Source of the DNA: Thermohalobaculum sp039821125 | GTDB taxonomy: Bacteria; Pseudomonadota; Alphaproteobacteria; Rhodobacterales; Rhodobacteraceae | Assembly: GCA_039821125.1 (NCBI GenBank) | Contig: JBCBOR010000016.1 | Location: 1-64,000, forward strand | Direction of reading: 5' to 3' | Length of the DNA: 64,000 nucleotides | Shown here: positions 45,868-54,500 of the stretch, one piece after another | Numbering within the stretch: position 1 is the first letter of the stretch | Layout: every line of letters begins with the position of its first letter | Position numbers and translations under genes: made by a program | The notes under the pieces: generated by a model | Databases searched by the model: none | What the model saw: the letters and a program-made list of their open reading frames with translations, nothing else | What the model was told of the DNA's origin: nothing

Positions 45868-47139
45868 TCAGCCGGTCAGAACCCCGTAGATCACGTCGCC
45901 AACACCGTTCTGCGAGATGTGGTTCTTCTGGTTGAAGTTCTTCGCTGCCTTCAGGGCGCAGTTCACGACCGGATCGTGCGATTTGAAGGCAAGACCGATA
46001 TCGTTCAAATAGTCTGCCGCGAACTTTTTGTGACGGTGCAGCATAGAGATGCCTGCATCGAAATCCTTCTGGCTGATCAGCGAGTTGTCATCCTTGAACA
46101 TGGCGAGATACTGCGCCGGGCCGCCGCAATAGCCGCAGTTCATGGCAAGGGCCCCAATGGCCGGAACAGCGTTGACATACTTCTTGAACCAGGTTGCGAA
46201 GGCCTTCGGGTCACGGGTGAACCCGCTGGTCTCGCGCGCATCCCAGTGCTGCTTGGCTTCGTTGCAGAAGGTCTCGAACGTGGTCAGCTCGAAAATCCGC
46301 AGGATGACCTGCGCCAGCGTCTCGATCCCGGCGGCCAGCGCCTTGACCAAAGCACCGCCGCCAGCGGTCGCGATGTCGCCGCCGATCTGCACGCCGCCCT
46401 TGATGGCAGTGTAGAGGCCTTCGCCGATCGAGCGGTTCATGGCCTTCTGGATCGCACCAATGATCAGCGTTGGGTGCCCCTTGATCATTGCGGCATTGCT
46501 CGTCTCGATCCAGCTCATCACACGCTGGAACCCAGCGCTCAGCGCCTGCGCGGTCCCCTTGACGACATCGAAGATGCCGCTGAGCGGGACAGCCGCTTCG
46601 ACAACGGCCGAGACGATGCTCTTGATCACCATCTTGATCAGCTTGCCCCAGTTGCCCATGTCCGTGACCTTGTCGCCCAGGAAGGCGGTCAGCTTGGCCC
46701 AGGTGCTTTTGACGAAGGTCAGGAACTTGCCCTCGACCAGTTTGTCGAGCGAGCTTTTCACCTTGTCGCTGTTGGAGTCGTCGATCTGGATCTGCGATTT
46801 CGTACCCTTGTTGGCATTGCTTTCCAGCTTCTTGACGCCTTGCTCCAGCGGCACCTTGGCCGCCGAGATAACAGTGGCGGTGGTCGACACCGACTTCAGC
46901 TCGGTGATCGAACCGACCGCGCCGGTCATGTTTCCGGTTGCATCGGCAATGCCGCCCAGGAACAGGCTGGCGAATTTTCCGTCGGCTTCAGCCTTGGAGA
47001 AGATGTAGAGGATGCCAAGCCGGGCGTTTGCCATCTCGGCCTGCATGAGGTCGGACAGTTTGTCTTCCGAGACATTGTTCGACTTGTTCTTGTTCTGCTT
47101 TTTCAGTTTGCGAGCAAGGGCGCGTGTCTGTGCGGACAT
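45868..47139 (-). CDS. Lys-rich protein of unknown family
   Basis: About 423 residues with no recognised domain. The first 40 residues are strongly basic and polar (LARKLKKQNKNKSNNVSEDK), followed by helical, moderately hydrophobic regions (MVIKSIVSAVVEAAVPLSGIFDVVKG; GDIATAGGGALVKALAAGIETLAQVILRIFELTTF). A Cys pair NCGYCGGPAQY lies near residue 340. It has no signal peptide. An AGGGAGA motif precedes the start at 47139. By eye the gene and its upstream region are less GC-rich than neighbours, which hints at transfer. It stands alone between the acyl-CoA dehydrogenase gene and the divergent SIMPL-like gene. Confidence 0.7.
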   Translation of the reverse strand: MSAQTRALARKLKKQNKNKSNNVSEDKLSDLMQAEMANARLGILYIFSKAEADGKFASLFLGGIADATGNMTGAVGSITELKSVSTTATVISAAKVPLEQGVKKLESNANKGTKSQIQIDDSNSDKVKSSLDKLVEGKFLTFVKSTWAKLTAFLGDKVTDMGNWGKLIKMVIKSIVSAVVEAAVPLSGIFDVVKGTAQALSAGFQRVMSWIETSNAAMIKGHPTLIIGAIQKAMNRSIGEGLYTAIKGGVQIGGDIATAGGGALVKALAAGIETLAQVILRIFELTTFETFCNEAKQHWDARETSGFTRDPKAFATWFKKYVNAVPAIGALAMNCGYCGGPAQYLAMFKDDNSLISQKDFDAGISMLHRHKKFAADYLNDIGLAFKSHDPVVNCALKAAKNFNQKNHISQNGVGDVIYGVLTG

Positions 47140-47407
47140 GGAATGGTCTCCCTGAAATGCCAAAGGCGGCTACAAAAAACGTAAGCGGGTAAAGCACGTT
47201 CGAAATCTGCAGCGACTATTATGCATCTCTATTTAAATGTCAATATGATATCTAAAATGAGCATAACGCGCTGATTTCTGTGGCATTCCCCACATTGGGA
47301 CCGGGCGGACGCAGCGCCGCATCCGGTCAGATCGCCTGCACCGGCGAATCGCTCTGTTGCCGGGCAGGGCCACGCTGCCACGGTTCTTTGGACACTCGAC
47401 CAACGCA
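47140..47407. other. AT-rich intergenic region upstream of the Lys-rich orphan
   Basis: About 270 bases, with an AT-rich core near 47160-47280 that probably contains the promoter of the minus-strand orphan gene. Short open frames here are not supported. Together with the following repeat copy and leader, the gap to the next gene is about 375 bases. Confidence 0.4.
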
Positions 47408-47430
47408 GGTGCGTCACGGACGCACCCTAC
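47408..47430 (+). repeat. GTAG-footed REP-like hairpin, copy 5
   Basis: Copy with an intact core (GGTGCGTC/GACGCACC) and the TAC foot; the outermost G-C pair of the stem is lost. It lies in the divergent region upstream of the SIMPL-like gene, unlike most other copies, which lie at 3' ends. Confidence 0.88.
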
Positions 47431-47515
47431 GCGGCCTTGCACAGGAGCAATGCGTTGCGCTCCACAACCCGGGTCCGATGGCGTATGATCCCGCACGGCT
47501 GCAAGGGGGCATACG

Positions 47516-48082
47516 ATGGAACGCTTTATCGAGACGGTCGGATCGGCGTGGTTCAAGACCAAGGCTGTGGCCTATCCGGTCGAGATCACCCTGACATCGG
47601 GGAAGCAGGCCTCGAATATCGAGCGGCTGAAGCTGAGCCGAGCGATGGAGAGTCTCATGATCGAAGTGGTCGAGGGCGGCATCCCGGCGGTCCGCTGCCT
47701 CCAGCCACCGGGCGGCAACCCGATGCAGTACATGCAGGCGCCGGACGAGCTTGTCGCGGGCACGACCGTGGAATGCGCCACGCCCGATGAACTCGCGCAA
47801 CTGCATGGTCTCGTCTCGAAAGCCGAGACAGAGGCGACTGTAAAGATGACCGATCTCACGCCGGTCTATGGCGAGATCTCAATCGATCGGGCGCGTGCCT
47901 TCCAGCGGGCGCTGGACGCAGCAGGCCAGGCGGCGGCTGCCATCGCGCAGGAGGCGAAGGTCGGCCTGGCCGGGCTGGTGTCGGCGCAGGAACTGCGCGG
48001 GACGGATGCTGAACCTGCAATGGGGGAAGAGACCCCTCGCCGGGTCGCCGTGCAACTGGTCGCGCGCTTCGCGATCAAGTAG
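47516..48082 (+). CDS. SIMPL-domain-like protein
   Basis: 188 residues. The C-terminal part resembles the SIMPL (DUF541) pattern: ARAFQRALDAAGQAAAAIAQEAKVGLAGLVSAQE followed by a beta strand ending in VAVQLVARFAI. Unlike usual SIMPL proteins, no signal peptide is present, and the N-terminal half (VEITLTSGKQASNIERLKLSRAMESLMIEVVEGG) is unusual. AAGGGGG precedes the ATG. It is flanked by two REP-like copies in the same orientation (copies 5 and 6). Function unknown. Confidence 0.65.
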   Translation: MERFIETVGSAWFKTKAVAYPVEITLTSGKQASNIERLKLSRAMESLMIEVVEGGIPAVRCLQPPGGNPMQYMQAPDELVAGTTVECATPDELAQLHGLVSKAETEATVKMTDLTPVYGEISIDRARAFQRALDAAGQAAAAIAQEAKVGLAGLVSAQELRGTDAEPAMGEETPRRVAVQLVARFAIK

Positions 48083-48096
48083 CGGCTTGCTCCGAC

Positions 48097-48120
48097 AAGG
48101 GTGCGCCAAGGACGCACCCT
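48097..48120 (+). repeat. GTAG-footed REP-like hairpin, copy 6 (diverged)
   Basis: Carries GGGTGCGCC instead of GGGTGCGTC in the left arm and AAG instead of ACG in the loop, leaving one mismatch in the stem. It lies 14 bases after the SIMPL-like gene, in the convergent gap before the glycine-zipper gene. Confidence 0.82.
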
Positions 48121-48458
48121 ACGCGCGGTGGTCCGATCTTGCCCGCAACACCCAGAGACATGGCGTAGGATATCCTCTGTCGACAGGCCATGGGTATGTG
48201 TGGCCGAACCCCCGGGACCTGGCACCCTCCGCTGGCTGGCAACCTGCGGGCGGCGCCTCTGGACGACCGTGGCCGGCCACATTTCCGAACCATCAACCCT
48301 CGGACCAACGCGAGAGGTCGGACAAACCGGCCCCAGAGCGAGACGCCGCAAGATGCGCAAACATCCGGACCCGCCGCGCGCGGGGTGGGTGGGCAGAGTG
48401 CATCAGATCGGCATGTGCAGCACCAGCCGGGGAGCGCGCGGCGGGCGTGCCCATCGGG
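48121..48458. other. Intergenic region between SIMPL-like and glycine-zipper genes
   Basis: About 340 bases of GC-rich sequence without a supported gene. Long open frames pass through it on the plus strand, but they are shadows that continue opposite the glycine-zipper gene and have no ribosome binding site. I see no clear promoter or terminator in it. Confidence 0.4.
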
Positions 48459-48941
48459 TCAGGCCGCTGGCACAACCCGACCGCGGCCATAGCGGCCTTC
48501 CTGCACATAGACGCGCTGACCCGGGCTCAGCTGAGGCTGCGTTCCCTGCACGATGGTCACGAGATCGCCCCGCTCGGTGCGCACGATGTATTCGATCGCC
48601 GGCTGGCGTTTGATCTCACGTTCGGCAAACGCGCCAACGAATGCACCGACGATTGCGCCGGCGCCGATGGCCAGCGCCCGTCCGACGCCATCGCCAAACC
48701 GGGCTCCGGCAACACCGCCTGCGAGACCGCCCAGCAGCTGACCGGTCTTTTTGCGCTCCAGCGTGTCGCCTTCCTGGATTTCAACAAAGCGCGCCGTCTC
48801 GATCACGCCGCCATAGGTCGCGATCGTATCGCCAGCCGTCCGTCCGGTATGCACATCCGGACTGATCTGGCGCGCACAGCCCGCTATGGTCATACCACCC
48901 ACCGCCAGTGCCAGTACGGCAATCGACACGAACTTCTTCAT
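48459..48941 (-). CDS. Glycine-zipper outer-membrane lipoprotein
   Basis: 160 residues. The signal peptide MKKFVSIAVLALAVGGMTIAGC ends in a lipobox with Cys22. The mature part contains a glycine-zipper 2TM segment (GLAGGVAGARFGDGVGRALAIGAGAIVGAFVGAFAE) and a C-terminal small domain (YIVRTERGDLVTIVQGTQPQLSPGQRVYV). This is the SlyB/17-kDa surface antigen-like architecture, probably anchored in the outer membrane and involved in envelope integrity. The start MKKFV at 48941 is clear. Confidence 0.88.
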   Translation of the reverse strand: MKKFVSIAVLALAVGGMTIAGCARQISPDVHTGRTAGDTIATYGGVIETARFVEIQEGDTLERKKTGQLLGGLAGGVAGARFGDGVGRALAIGAGAIVGAFVGAFAEREIKRQPAIEYIVRTERGDLVTIVQGTQPQLSPGQRVYVQEGRYGRGRVVPAA

Positions 48942-49113
48942 CGCACCCTCCACGAACACATCCGGCCGCTCCCGGATCATGGTATCACGGGATCGGCCGA
49001 TCTCTCCGACATTCTGGTTAAGAAACGCACCGCGCCCTCGCCTCCGTCGGATGGGTTGCGCATTCACTGCGAGTTCTTTACGTGCACCGGACGAAACAAT
49101 CGGGAACGACGCC

Positions 49114-50484
49114 ATGTCCATTCCGCAGCAGGGCGGCGGCCCCATCGAAAGCCGTGATGATCTGGCGGCCTATCTCGCCTCCGGGTGCAAACCGCCCGAG
49201 GACTGGCGCATTGGCACCGAGCACGAGAAGTTCGGCTACTGCACCGATACGCTGAAGCCCTTGCCCTATGAGGGCGAGCGCTCGATCCGCGCCGTCCTGG
49301 AGGGCCTGCGCGACCGCTTCGGCTGGGCACCGCTCGAGGAAGGCGGGAACATCATCGGCCTGACAAAGGACGGCGCCAATGTCAGCCTTGAGCCGGGCGG
49401 GCAACTCGAGCTCTCGGGCGCGCCCGTCGAGACCATCCACGAGACCTGCGACGAGGTGAACATCCACCTGCGCGAGGTCAAGTCCATCGCCGATCACATC
49501 GGCGTCGGCTTCATCGGTCTCGGTGCGGCGCCCATCTGGAGCCACGAGCAGATGCCGATGATGCCCAAGGGCCGCTACAAGCTGATGACCCGCTACATGG
49601 GCGAGGTCGGCACCCACGGCACGCAGATGATGTACCGGACCTGCACGGTGCAGGTGAACCTCGACTTCGCGTCCGAGGCCGACATGGTGCAGAAACTGCG
49701 CGTGGCGCTGGCGCTGCAACCGGTGGCCACCGCGCTGTTCGCGAACTCGCCGTTCTTCGAGGGGCAGCCGAACGGGCATCACTCATGGCGTTCCCGGATC
49801 TGGCGCGATCTCGATGCCGACCGCACGGGCACCCTGCCCTGGGTCTTCGAGGACGGCATGGGCTTCGAGCGCTGGGTCGACTATGCGCTCGATGTGCCGA
49901 TGTATTTCGTCTACCGCGACGGGGTTTACATCGACGCACTCGGCCAATCCTTCCGCGATTTTCTCGATGGCAAGCTCCCGGCCCTGCCCGGCGAGGTCCC
50001 AACGCTCAGCGACTGGGCCGATCACCTCACCACGATTTTCCCCGAGGCCCGGGTCAAGAAGTTCATCGAGATGCGCGGCGCCGATGGCGGACCGTGGCGG
50101 CGGCTCTGCGCCCTGCCCGCGCTCTGGGTCGGGCTGATCTATGACCAGAGCGCGCTCGACGCCGCTTGGGATCTCTGCCGCGACTGGACGGCGGAGGAGC
50201 GCGAACAGCTGCGTATCGACGCTTCAGTGCAGGGCTTCCAGGCCAAGATCCGCGGGCACGAGATGCGCGACATCGCGCGCGAGGTTCTGGCCATTGCTGA
50301 AAGCGGCCTAAAGGCGCGGGCCCGGCCCGGCGCGGGCGGGATGATCCCGGACGAGCGGCACTTTCTGAACGCGCTGCATGATCTTGTCGAGACCGGCAAG
50401 ACCCCCGCCGACGAACTGCTCGATCGCTACCATGGCGACTGGAATGGCGATCTGACACGCGTATACGGCGAATACAGCTACTGA
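49114..50484 (+). CDS. gshA: Glutamate-cysteine ligase
   Basis: 456 residues of the plant/alphaproteobacterial type. It makes gamma-glutamylcysteine, the first step of glutathione synthesis. Signatures include WRIGTEHEKFGYC, NVSLEPGGQLELSGAP, YMGEVGTHGTQMMYRTCTVQVNLDF and the C-terminal DRYHGDWNGDL. GGGAACG precedes the ATG at 49114. Two conserved residues of the plant enzyme family (Cys pair used in redox regulation) were not checked. An S-formylglutathione hydrolase is encoded nearby, consistent with glutathione-dependent formaldehyde detoxification. Confidence 0.95.
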   Translation: MSIPQQGGGPIESRDDLAAYLASGCKPPEDWRIGTEHEKFGYCTDTLKPLPYEGERSIRAVLEGLRDRFGWAPLEEGGNIIGLTKDGANVSLEPGGQLELSGAPVETIHETCDEVNIHLREVKSIADHIGVGFIGLGAAPIWSHEQMPMMPKGRYKLMTRYMGEVGTHGTQMMYRTCTVQVNLDFASEADMVQKLRVALALQPVATALFANSPFFEGQPNGHHSWRSRIWRDLDADRTGTLPWVFEDGMGFERWVDYALDVPMYFVYRDGVYIDALGQSFRDFLDGKLPALPGEVPTLSDWADHLTTIFPEARVKKFIEMRGADGGPWRRLCALPALWVGLIYDQSALDAAWDLCRDWTAEEREQLRIDASVQGFQAKIRGHEMRDIAREVLAIAESGLKARARPGAGGMIPDERHFLNALHDLVETGKTPADELLDRYHGDWNGDLTRVYGEYSY

Positions 50485-50702
50485 CCGTTCCCAATCGACG
50501 GCGACAAACCCACGCGCGCTACTCGCGCACACAACCTCCGTTTCACCGCGCCCAGTTGTTTCCACCCGTCACAGCGCTGTGAACACTTGCCGAATTTCAT
50601 CATAAACGCGTATCCGATTGCGATCATTCTCGGCATAAGTCTCTAGTACTCAGTGAAAAAACTGATTATTGCTTGAGTTTCAAGTTGTGACGGGGCGAAA
50701 AT

Positions 50703-51131
50703 TTGAAAATAGCTGGCAAAGTGAATGGTAGTAGCCACCCGGGGCACAGCCGTGCTGCATTCGGCCCAGCAACGCCGTTCTTCATCGTGTCCAATCTTCA
50801 AAGAACGCTGGCGTTTTATTGCAAAGGTCTTGGGTTCGAAGTCTGGTTCAGGTCACCCGACGACGATCCGTTCTTTGCGCTTGTCGGGCGCGATGCCGCA
50901 CAGATCATGCTGAAGGATGTCGGGCTGGTGCCGATGCCGAACCCGAGCCGCCATGTCGACGCGCCCTGGGACGCCTTCATCTACACCGAGACACCGGAAT
51001 CGCTGTCCAAGGATTTCACCGAGCGCGGCATAGTCCTGAATGCGCCTCTGCTGATCCGCAACGATGGCCTGACCGGGTTCGAGGTTGCAGACCCCGATGG
51101 CTATGTGTGTTTCTTCGGGCACCCCGACTGA
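50703..51131 (+). CDS. VOC-superfamily protein
   Basis: About 142 residues. The central part shows the VOC module (TPFFIVSNLQRTLAFYCKGLGFEVWF) and a second module ending in GFEVADPDGYVCFFGHP, where the final Asp-Pro-Asp-Gly turn is typical of glyoxalase-like proteins. The start is uncertain: TTG at 50703 is preceded by GGGGCG, and GTG at 50721 is an alternative. Its closeness to OsmC and the glutathione-linked genes may be functional. Confidence 0.78.
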   Translation: MKIAGKVNGSSHPGHSRAAFGPATPFFIVSNLQRTLAFYCKGLGFEVWFRSPDDDPFFALVGRDAAQIMLKDVGLVPMPNPSRHVDAPWDAFIYTETPESLSKDFTERGIVLNAPLLIRNDGLTGFEVADPDGYVCFFGHPD

Positions 51132-51158
51132 CCGGGGCCTCGATCGAAAGGCACCTCC

Positions 51159-51626
51159 ATGGCGAAGACCCACAGCTATGCCGCCACCATACGCTGGACC
51201 GGGAACCGAGGGCAGGGCACGGCCCACTACACCGGCTATGACCGGACGCACGAGATCGAGATCGCCGGCAAGCCGGTGATCGCGGGGTCGGCCGACGCCG
51301 CTTTTCGCGGGGACGCCGGTCTCTGGAACCCCGAGGACATGCTGCTGGCCTCGATAGCGACCTGCCATATGCTGTGGTTTCTGCATCTCGCCTCGGATGC
51401 GGGCTGGGTGGTCGAGCGGTATGAGGACCGGGCCGAAGCGACCATGGAGATGAATACCGACGGCTCGGGCCAGTTCACCGCTGCAACGCTGCACCCGGTG
51501 ATCGCCATCTCGGCGGGCGATCCGGACTTTCTGGACGACCTGCACCACAAGGCGCACGCCATGTGCTTCATCGCCCGGTCGTTGAACTTTGAGGTCGGTT
51601 GCGAGGCCCGCGTCGAGCCCCTATAG
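51159..51626 (+). CDS. OsmC-family protein
   Basis: 155 residues. OsmC proteins are thiol peroxidases or related hydroperoxide reductases. The first conserved Cys lies in LLASIATCHMLWFLHLA and the second in HAMCFIARSLNFEV, the two-Cys arrangement of the family. A catalytic Glu/Arg neighbourhood is present. It is 28 bases after the VOC gene and 40 bases before fghA, all on the same strand. Confidence 0.9.
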   Translation: MAKTHSYAATIRWTGNRGQGTAHYTGYDRTHEIEIAGKPVIAGSADAAFRGDAGLWNPEDMLLASIATCHMLWFLHLASDAGWVVERYEDRAEATMEMNTDGSGQFTAATLHPVIAISAGDPDFLDDLHHKAHAMCFIARSLNFEVGCEARVEPL

Positions 51627-51665
51627 ATCGCGGGCAAACACAATCTCCAGGGGAGCGATCCGGCC

Positions 51666-52490
51666 ATGGAAACCGTATCCGAAAACGCCGCGTTCGGCGG
51701 TGTGCAAGGGGTCTACACCCATGCCTCGGCCGCAACAGGCGGAGACATGACCTTTGCCGTCTACATGCCGCCGCAGGCCAGGGCGGGAAAGGTCCCGTGC
51801 GTGTGGTATCTCTCGGGCCTGACCTGCACGCATGAGAACGCCATGACCAAGGCGGGCGCACAGTGCTGGGCGGCAGAGGCAGGCGTGGCCGTGATTTTCC
51901 CCGACACCTCGCCGCGGGGCGACGGCGTGGCCGATGACGAGGCTTACGACCTCGGCCAGGGTGCGGGGTTCTACGTGGATGCGACCGAGGACCCCTGGGC
52001 GCCGCACTTCAAGATGTTCTCCTACATCACCGAGGATCTGCAGGCGCTGGTCACCTCGGAGTTTGCCGTGGATGCAGGGCGGCAAGGCATCACGGGCCAC
52101 TCGATGGGTGGGCATGGTGCGCTGACGCTGGCGATGACAAAGCCCGAGATCTACCGGTCCGTGTCTGCCTTCGCGCCAATCGCCAACCCGACGGCAAGCG
52201 ACTGGGGGCGCAAGCAGCTCTCGGCCTATCTCGGCGACGATGAGACGGCCTGGGCCGGGCACGATGCGACACGGATGCTGAAGGAGACAGGCTGGGCCAG
52301 CGATATCTTGGTGGACCAGGGCGCATCGGACCAGTTCCTCGATCTCTTGAAGCCCGAAGCGCTGTCCGGCGCGTTGGCCGAGACCCGCACAGCCGGGGCG
52401 TTCCGAATGCAACCGGGCTATGACCATTCCTACTATTTCGTCGCCAGTTTCATGCAGGATCACATCCGCTGGCACGCTGATCGGCTCTGA
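51666..52490 (+). CDS. fghA: S-formylglutathione hydrolase
   Basis: 274 residues of the esterase D type. The product hydrolyses S-formylglutathione to formate and glutathione in formaldehyde oxidation. The nucleophile motif is GHSMGGHGAL (Ser in G-x-S-x-G), preceded by YLSGLTCTHENAM, which is diagnostic for the family. The catalytic Asp is in DILVDQGASDQFL and His in GYDHSYYF. GGGGAG precedes the ATG. No formaldehyde dehydrogenase gene is in the window. Confidence 0.95.
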   Translation: METVSENAAFGGVQGVYTHASAATGGDMTFAVYMPPQARAGKVPCVWYLSGLTCTHENAMTKAGAQCWAAEAGVAVIFPDTSPRGDGVADDEAYDLGQGAGFYVDATEDPWAPHFKMFSYITEDLQALVTSEFAVDAGRQGITGHSMGGHGALTLAMTKPEIYRSVSAFAPIANPTASDWGRKQLSAYLGDDETAWAGHDATRMLKETGWASDILVDQGASDQFLDLLKPEALSGALAETRTAGAFRMQPGYDHSYYFVASFMQDHIRWHADRL

Positions 52491-52500
52491 CTTCCCACAA

Positions 52501-52521
52501 GGGTGCGTCACGGACGCACCC
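52501..52521 (+). repeat. REP-like hairpin, copy 7 (foot diverged)
   Basis: Perfect arms GGGTGCGTC and GACGCACCC around ACG, but the foot is TTG instead of TAC. It lies 11 bases after fghA in the short convergent gap before the aminopeptidase P gene and is the last copy seen in the window. Confidence 0.88.
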
Positions 52522-52528
52522 TTGCCGG

Positions 52529-54337
52529 TCAAAGTGCGGCGCAGGCTGCCTGCAGCCAGGCGCGGGTCTCGTCCTCGACGGCGCCGCCCAACCGGGCCAG
52601 TACCTCGGCATGGTAGGCATCCATCCAGGCGCGTTCGTCCGGCGTCAGCAACGTCGCATCGATCAGCCGCCGATCGATCGGGCACCAGGTCAGCGTCTCG
52701 AAACCCAGCATCGGGCGTACCCCGCCCTCGGGCACCGAGGGCTCGGTCACGATCAACAGGTTCTCGATCCGGATGCCATACGCCCCCACGACGTAGTAGC
52801 CCGGCTCATTCGACAGGATCATGCCCGGCTCCAGCACCGCCTCTCCGCGGCGCGAGAGGTTCTGCGGTCCCTCATGCACGCCGAGAAACACCCCGACCCC
52901 GTGGCCCGTGCCATGGTCATAGTCGAGCCCCGCCCGCCACAGCGCCGAACGCGCAAGGGCATCGAGATCGCGCCCGCGTAGCCCGGCGGGCCAGCGCGTG
53001 ACCGAGATGGCGATCATCCCCTTCAGCACCAGTGTGAAGTGGCGCCGCTGCTCCGCCGTGACCGGCCCCGTCGCCAGCGTGCGGGTGATATCGGTCGTGC
53101 CGTCCGGGTACTGCGCACCCGAATCGACCAGCATCAGATCGCCGGGCACCAGGGTACGGTTCGTCTCGCGATTGACGCGGTAGTGCACAATTGCGCCGTT
53201 CGGGCCGGAGCCTGCAATCGTGTCGAACGAGATATCCTGCAGCGTCGGGTCCTCGGCCCGGAACGCCTCGAGCCGGCTGGCGACATCAATCTCGGTCAGG
53301 GTCTCGCCCGCGGCCATCGCGGTATCGAACCAGTGCAGGAAACGGATCATCGCCGCCCCGTCACGCAGATGAGCCGCCCGGGTGCCCGCAAGCTCCGCGG
53401 CATTCTTCGGCGCCTTCGCGGCGACGCACGGATCGCGGCCCCAGACGACATCGGTCTCGGACGTCTCGAATTGCTCGACGAACCAAAGGGGGCACGACGT
53501 CTTGTCCAGCAGCACCGGGCCGTCGAGCATCGCGATCTGCTCGGCCAGTGCCTCGCCGGCATGGACCGTGACCTGATTGCCGAGATGGGCCGCGACCTCG
53601 CCATCGATCTTGTCCGGGTCGACGAAAAGATCGCAGCGCCCGTCGCCATGCAGGATGCCAAAGCCCTGCACGATTGGCGTGCGCACGATATCCGAGCCGC
53701 GGATGTTCAAAAGCCAGGACAGGCTGTCCGGCAGCGTGAGGACCGCCGCAGTGGCCCCGGCCTGCGCGACGGTCTTGCCAAGCCGCGCGCGTTTGTCGGC
53801 ACTCTCCTCACCGGCCAGATCAACACCATGCACCCGGGCAGCCCCGGCGGGCGGAGGCGGCTGGTCTTCCCAGATCGCATCGACCGGGTTCTCCGACAGG
53901 CTCTGCAGCCGAGCGCCCTTCTCTTCGACCGCGGCGCGAACACGATCGATCTCGGCCTTGCCGTGCAGCCATGGGTCGTAGCCGATGACATCGCCGTCAC
54001 CGACCACCGAGGCCAGCCATTCCGCGGCCGGGGTCTCATGGCTCGGCACGATCTCGTAGGCCTCGGTGTCGACCTGTTGCGCAGCCTGCAGGGTATAGCG
54101 CCCATCGACAATCACGCCGGCGCGTTCCGCCAACACAATCGCGATCCCCGCCGAGCCGGTGAACCCGGTCAGCCAACTCAGCCGTTCATCGCGCGGCGCG
54201 ACATACTCCCCCTGGTGCGCATCGGCGCGCGGGATCAAAAAGCCGGTGACCTCTGCCGCCGCCAGGTGCGCGCGCAGCGCGGCGAGACGGCCAGAGCGAT
54301 CCGCGCCCGCCTCCGCGCGTTCGAAATTCTGAAACAT
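52529..54337 (-). CDS. Aminopeptidase P family (M24B) metallopeptidase
   Basis: 602 residues, the length of the three-domain (creatinase-like) aminopeptidase P. Two N-terminal non-catalytic domains of the same fold precede the C-terminal pita-bread domain. Metal ligands appear in VDSGAQYPDGTTDITRT (two Asp), HGTGHGVGVFLGVHEGP (His) and two later Glu residues (SNEPGYY and the ENLLIVTEP region). The enzyme removes the N-terminal residue from peptides with Pro in second place. The first residues (MFQNFERAEAGADR) have no clear ribosome binding site. Confidence 0.93.
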   Translation of the reverse strand: MFQNFERAEAGADRSGRLAALRAHLAAAEVTGFLIPRADAHQGEYVAPRDERLSWLTGFTGSAGIAIVLAERAGVIVDGRYTLQAAQQVDTEAYEIVPSHETPAAEWLASVVGDGDVIGYDPWLHGKAEIDRVRAAVEEKGARLQSLSENPVDAIWEDQPPPPAGAARVHGVDLAGEESADKRARLGKTVAQAGATAAVLTLPDSLSWLLNIRGSDIVRTPIVQGFGILHGDGRCDLFVDPDKIDGEVAAHLGNQVTVHAGEALAEQIAMLDGPVLLDKTSCPLWFVEQFETSETDVVWGRDPCVAAKAPKNAAELAGTRAAHLRDGAAMIRFLHWFDTAMAAGETLTEIDVASRLEAFRAEDPTLQDISFDTIAGSGPNGAIVHYRVNRETNRTLVPGDLMLVDSGAQYPDGTTDITRTLATGPVTAEQRRHFTLVLKGMIAISVTRWPAGLRGRDLDALARSALWRAGLDYDHGTGHGVGVFLGVHEGPQNLSRRGEAVLEPGMILSNEPGYYVVGAYGIRIENLLIVTEPSVPEGGVRPMLGFETLTWCPIDRRLIDATLLTPDERAWMDAYHAEVLARLGGAVEDETRAWLQAACAAL

Positions 54338-54500
54338 GGGACCGATTTCCCCGCCTGATCCGTAGAATGGGTGACGCTCAAGTGGTGACTGCCTGCGCTC
54401 CGGGACGCAAGACGAATATGATCAGACCAAGACCTGCCAATATCACCCGTGCCAAAACCGTTCGTGATGGCGTCTTGCGCTGGCGCGCCGGGACGGGCAT

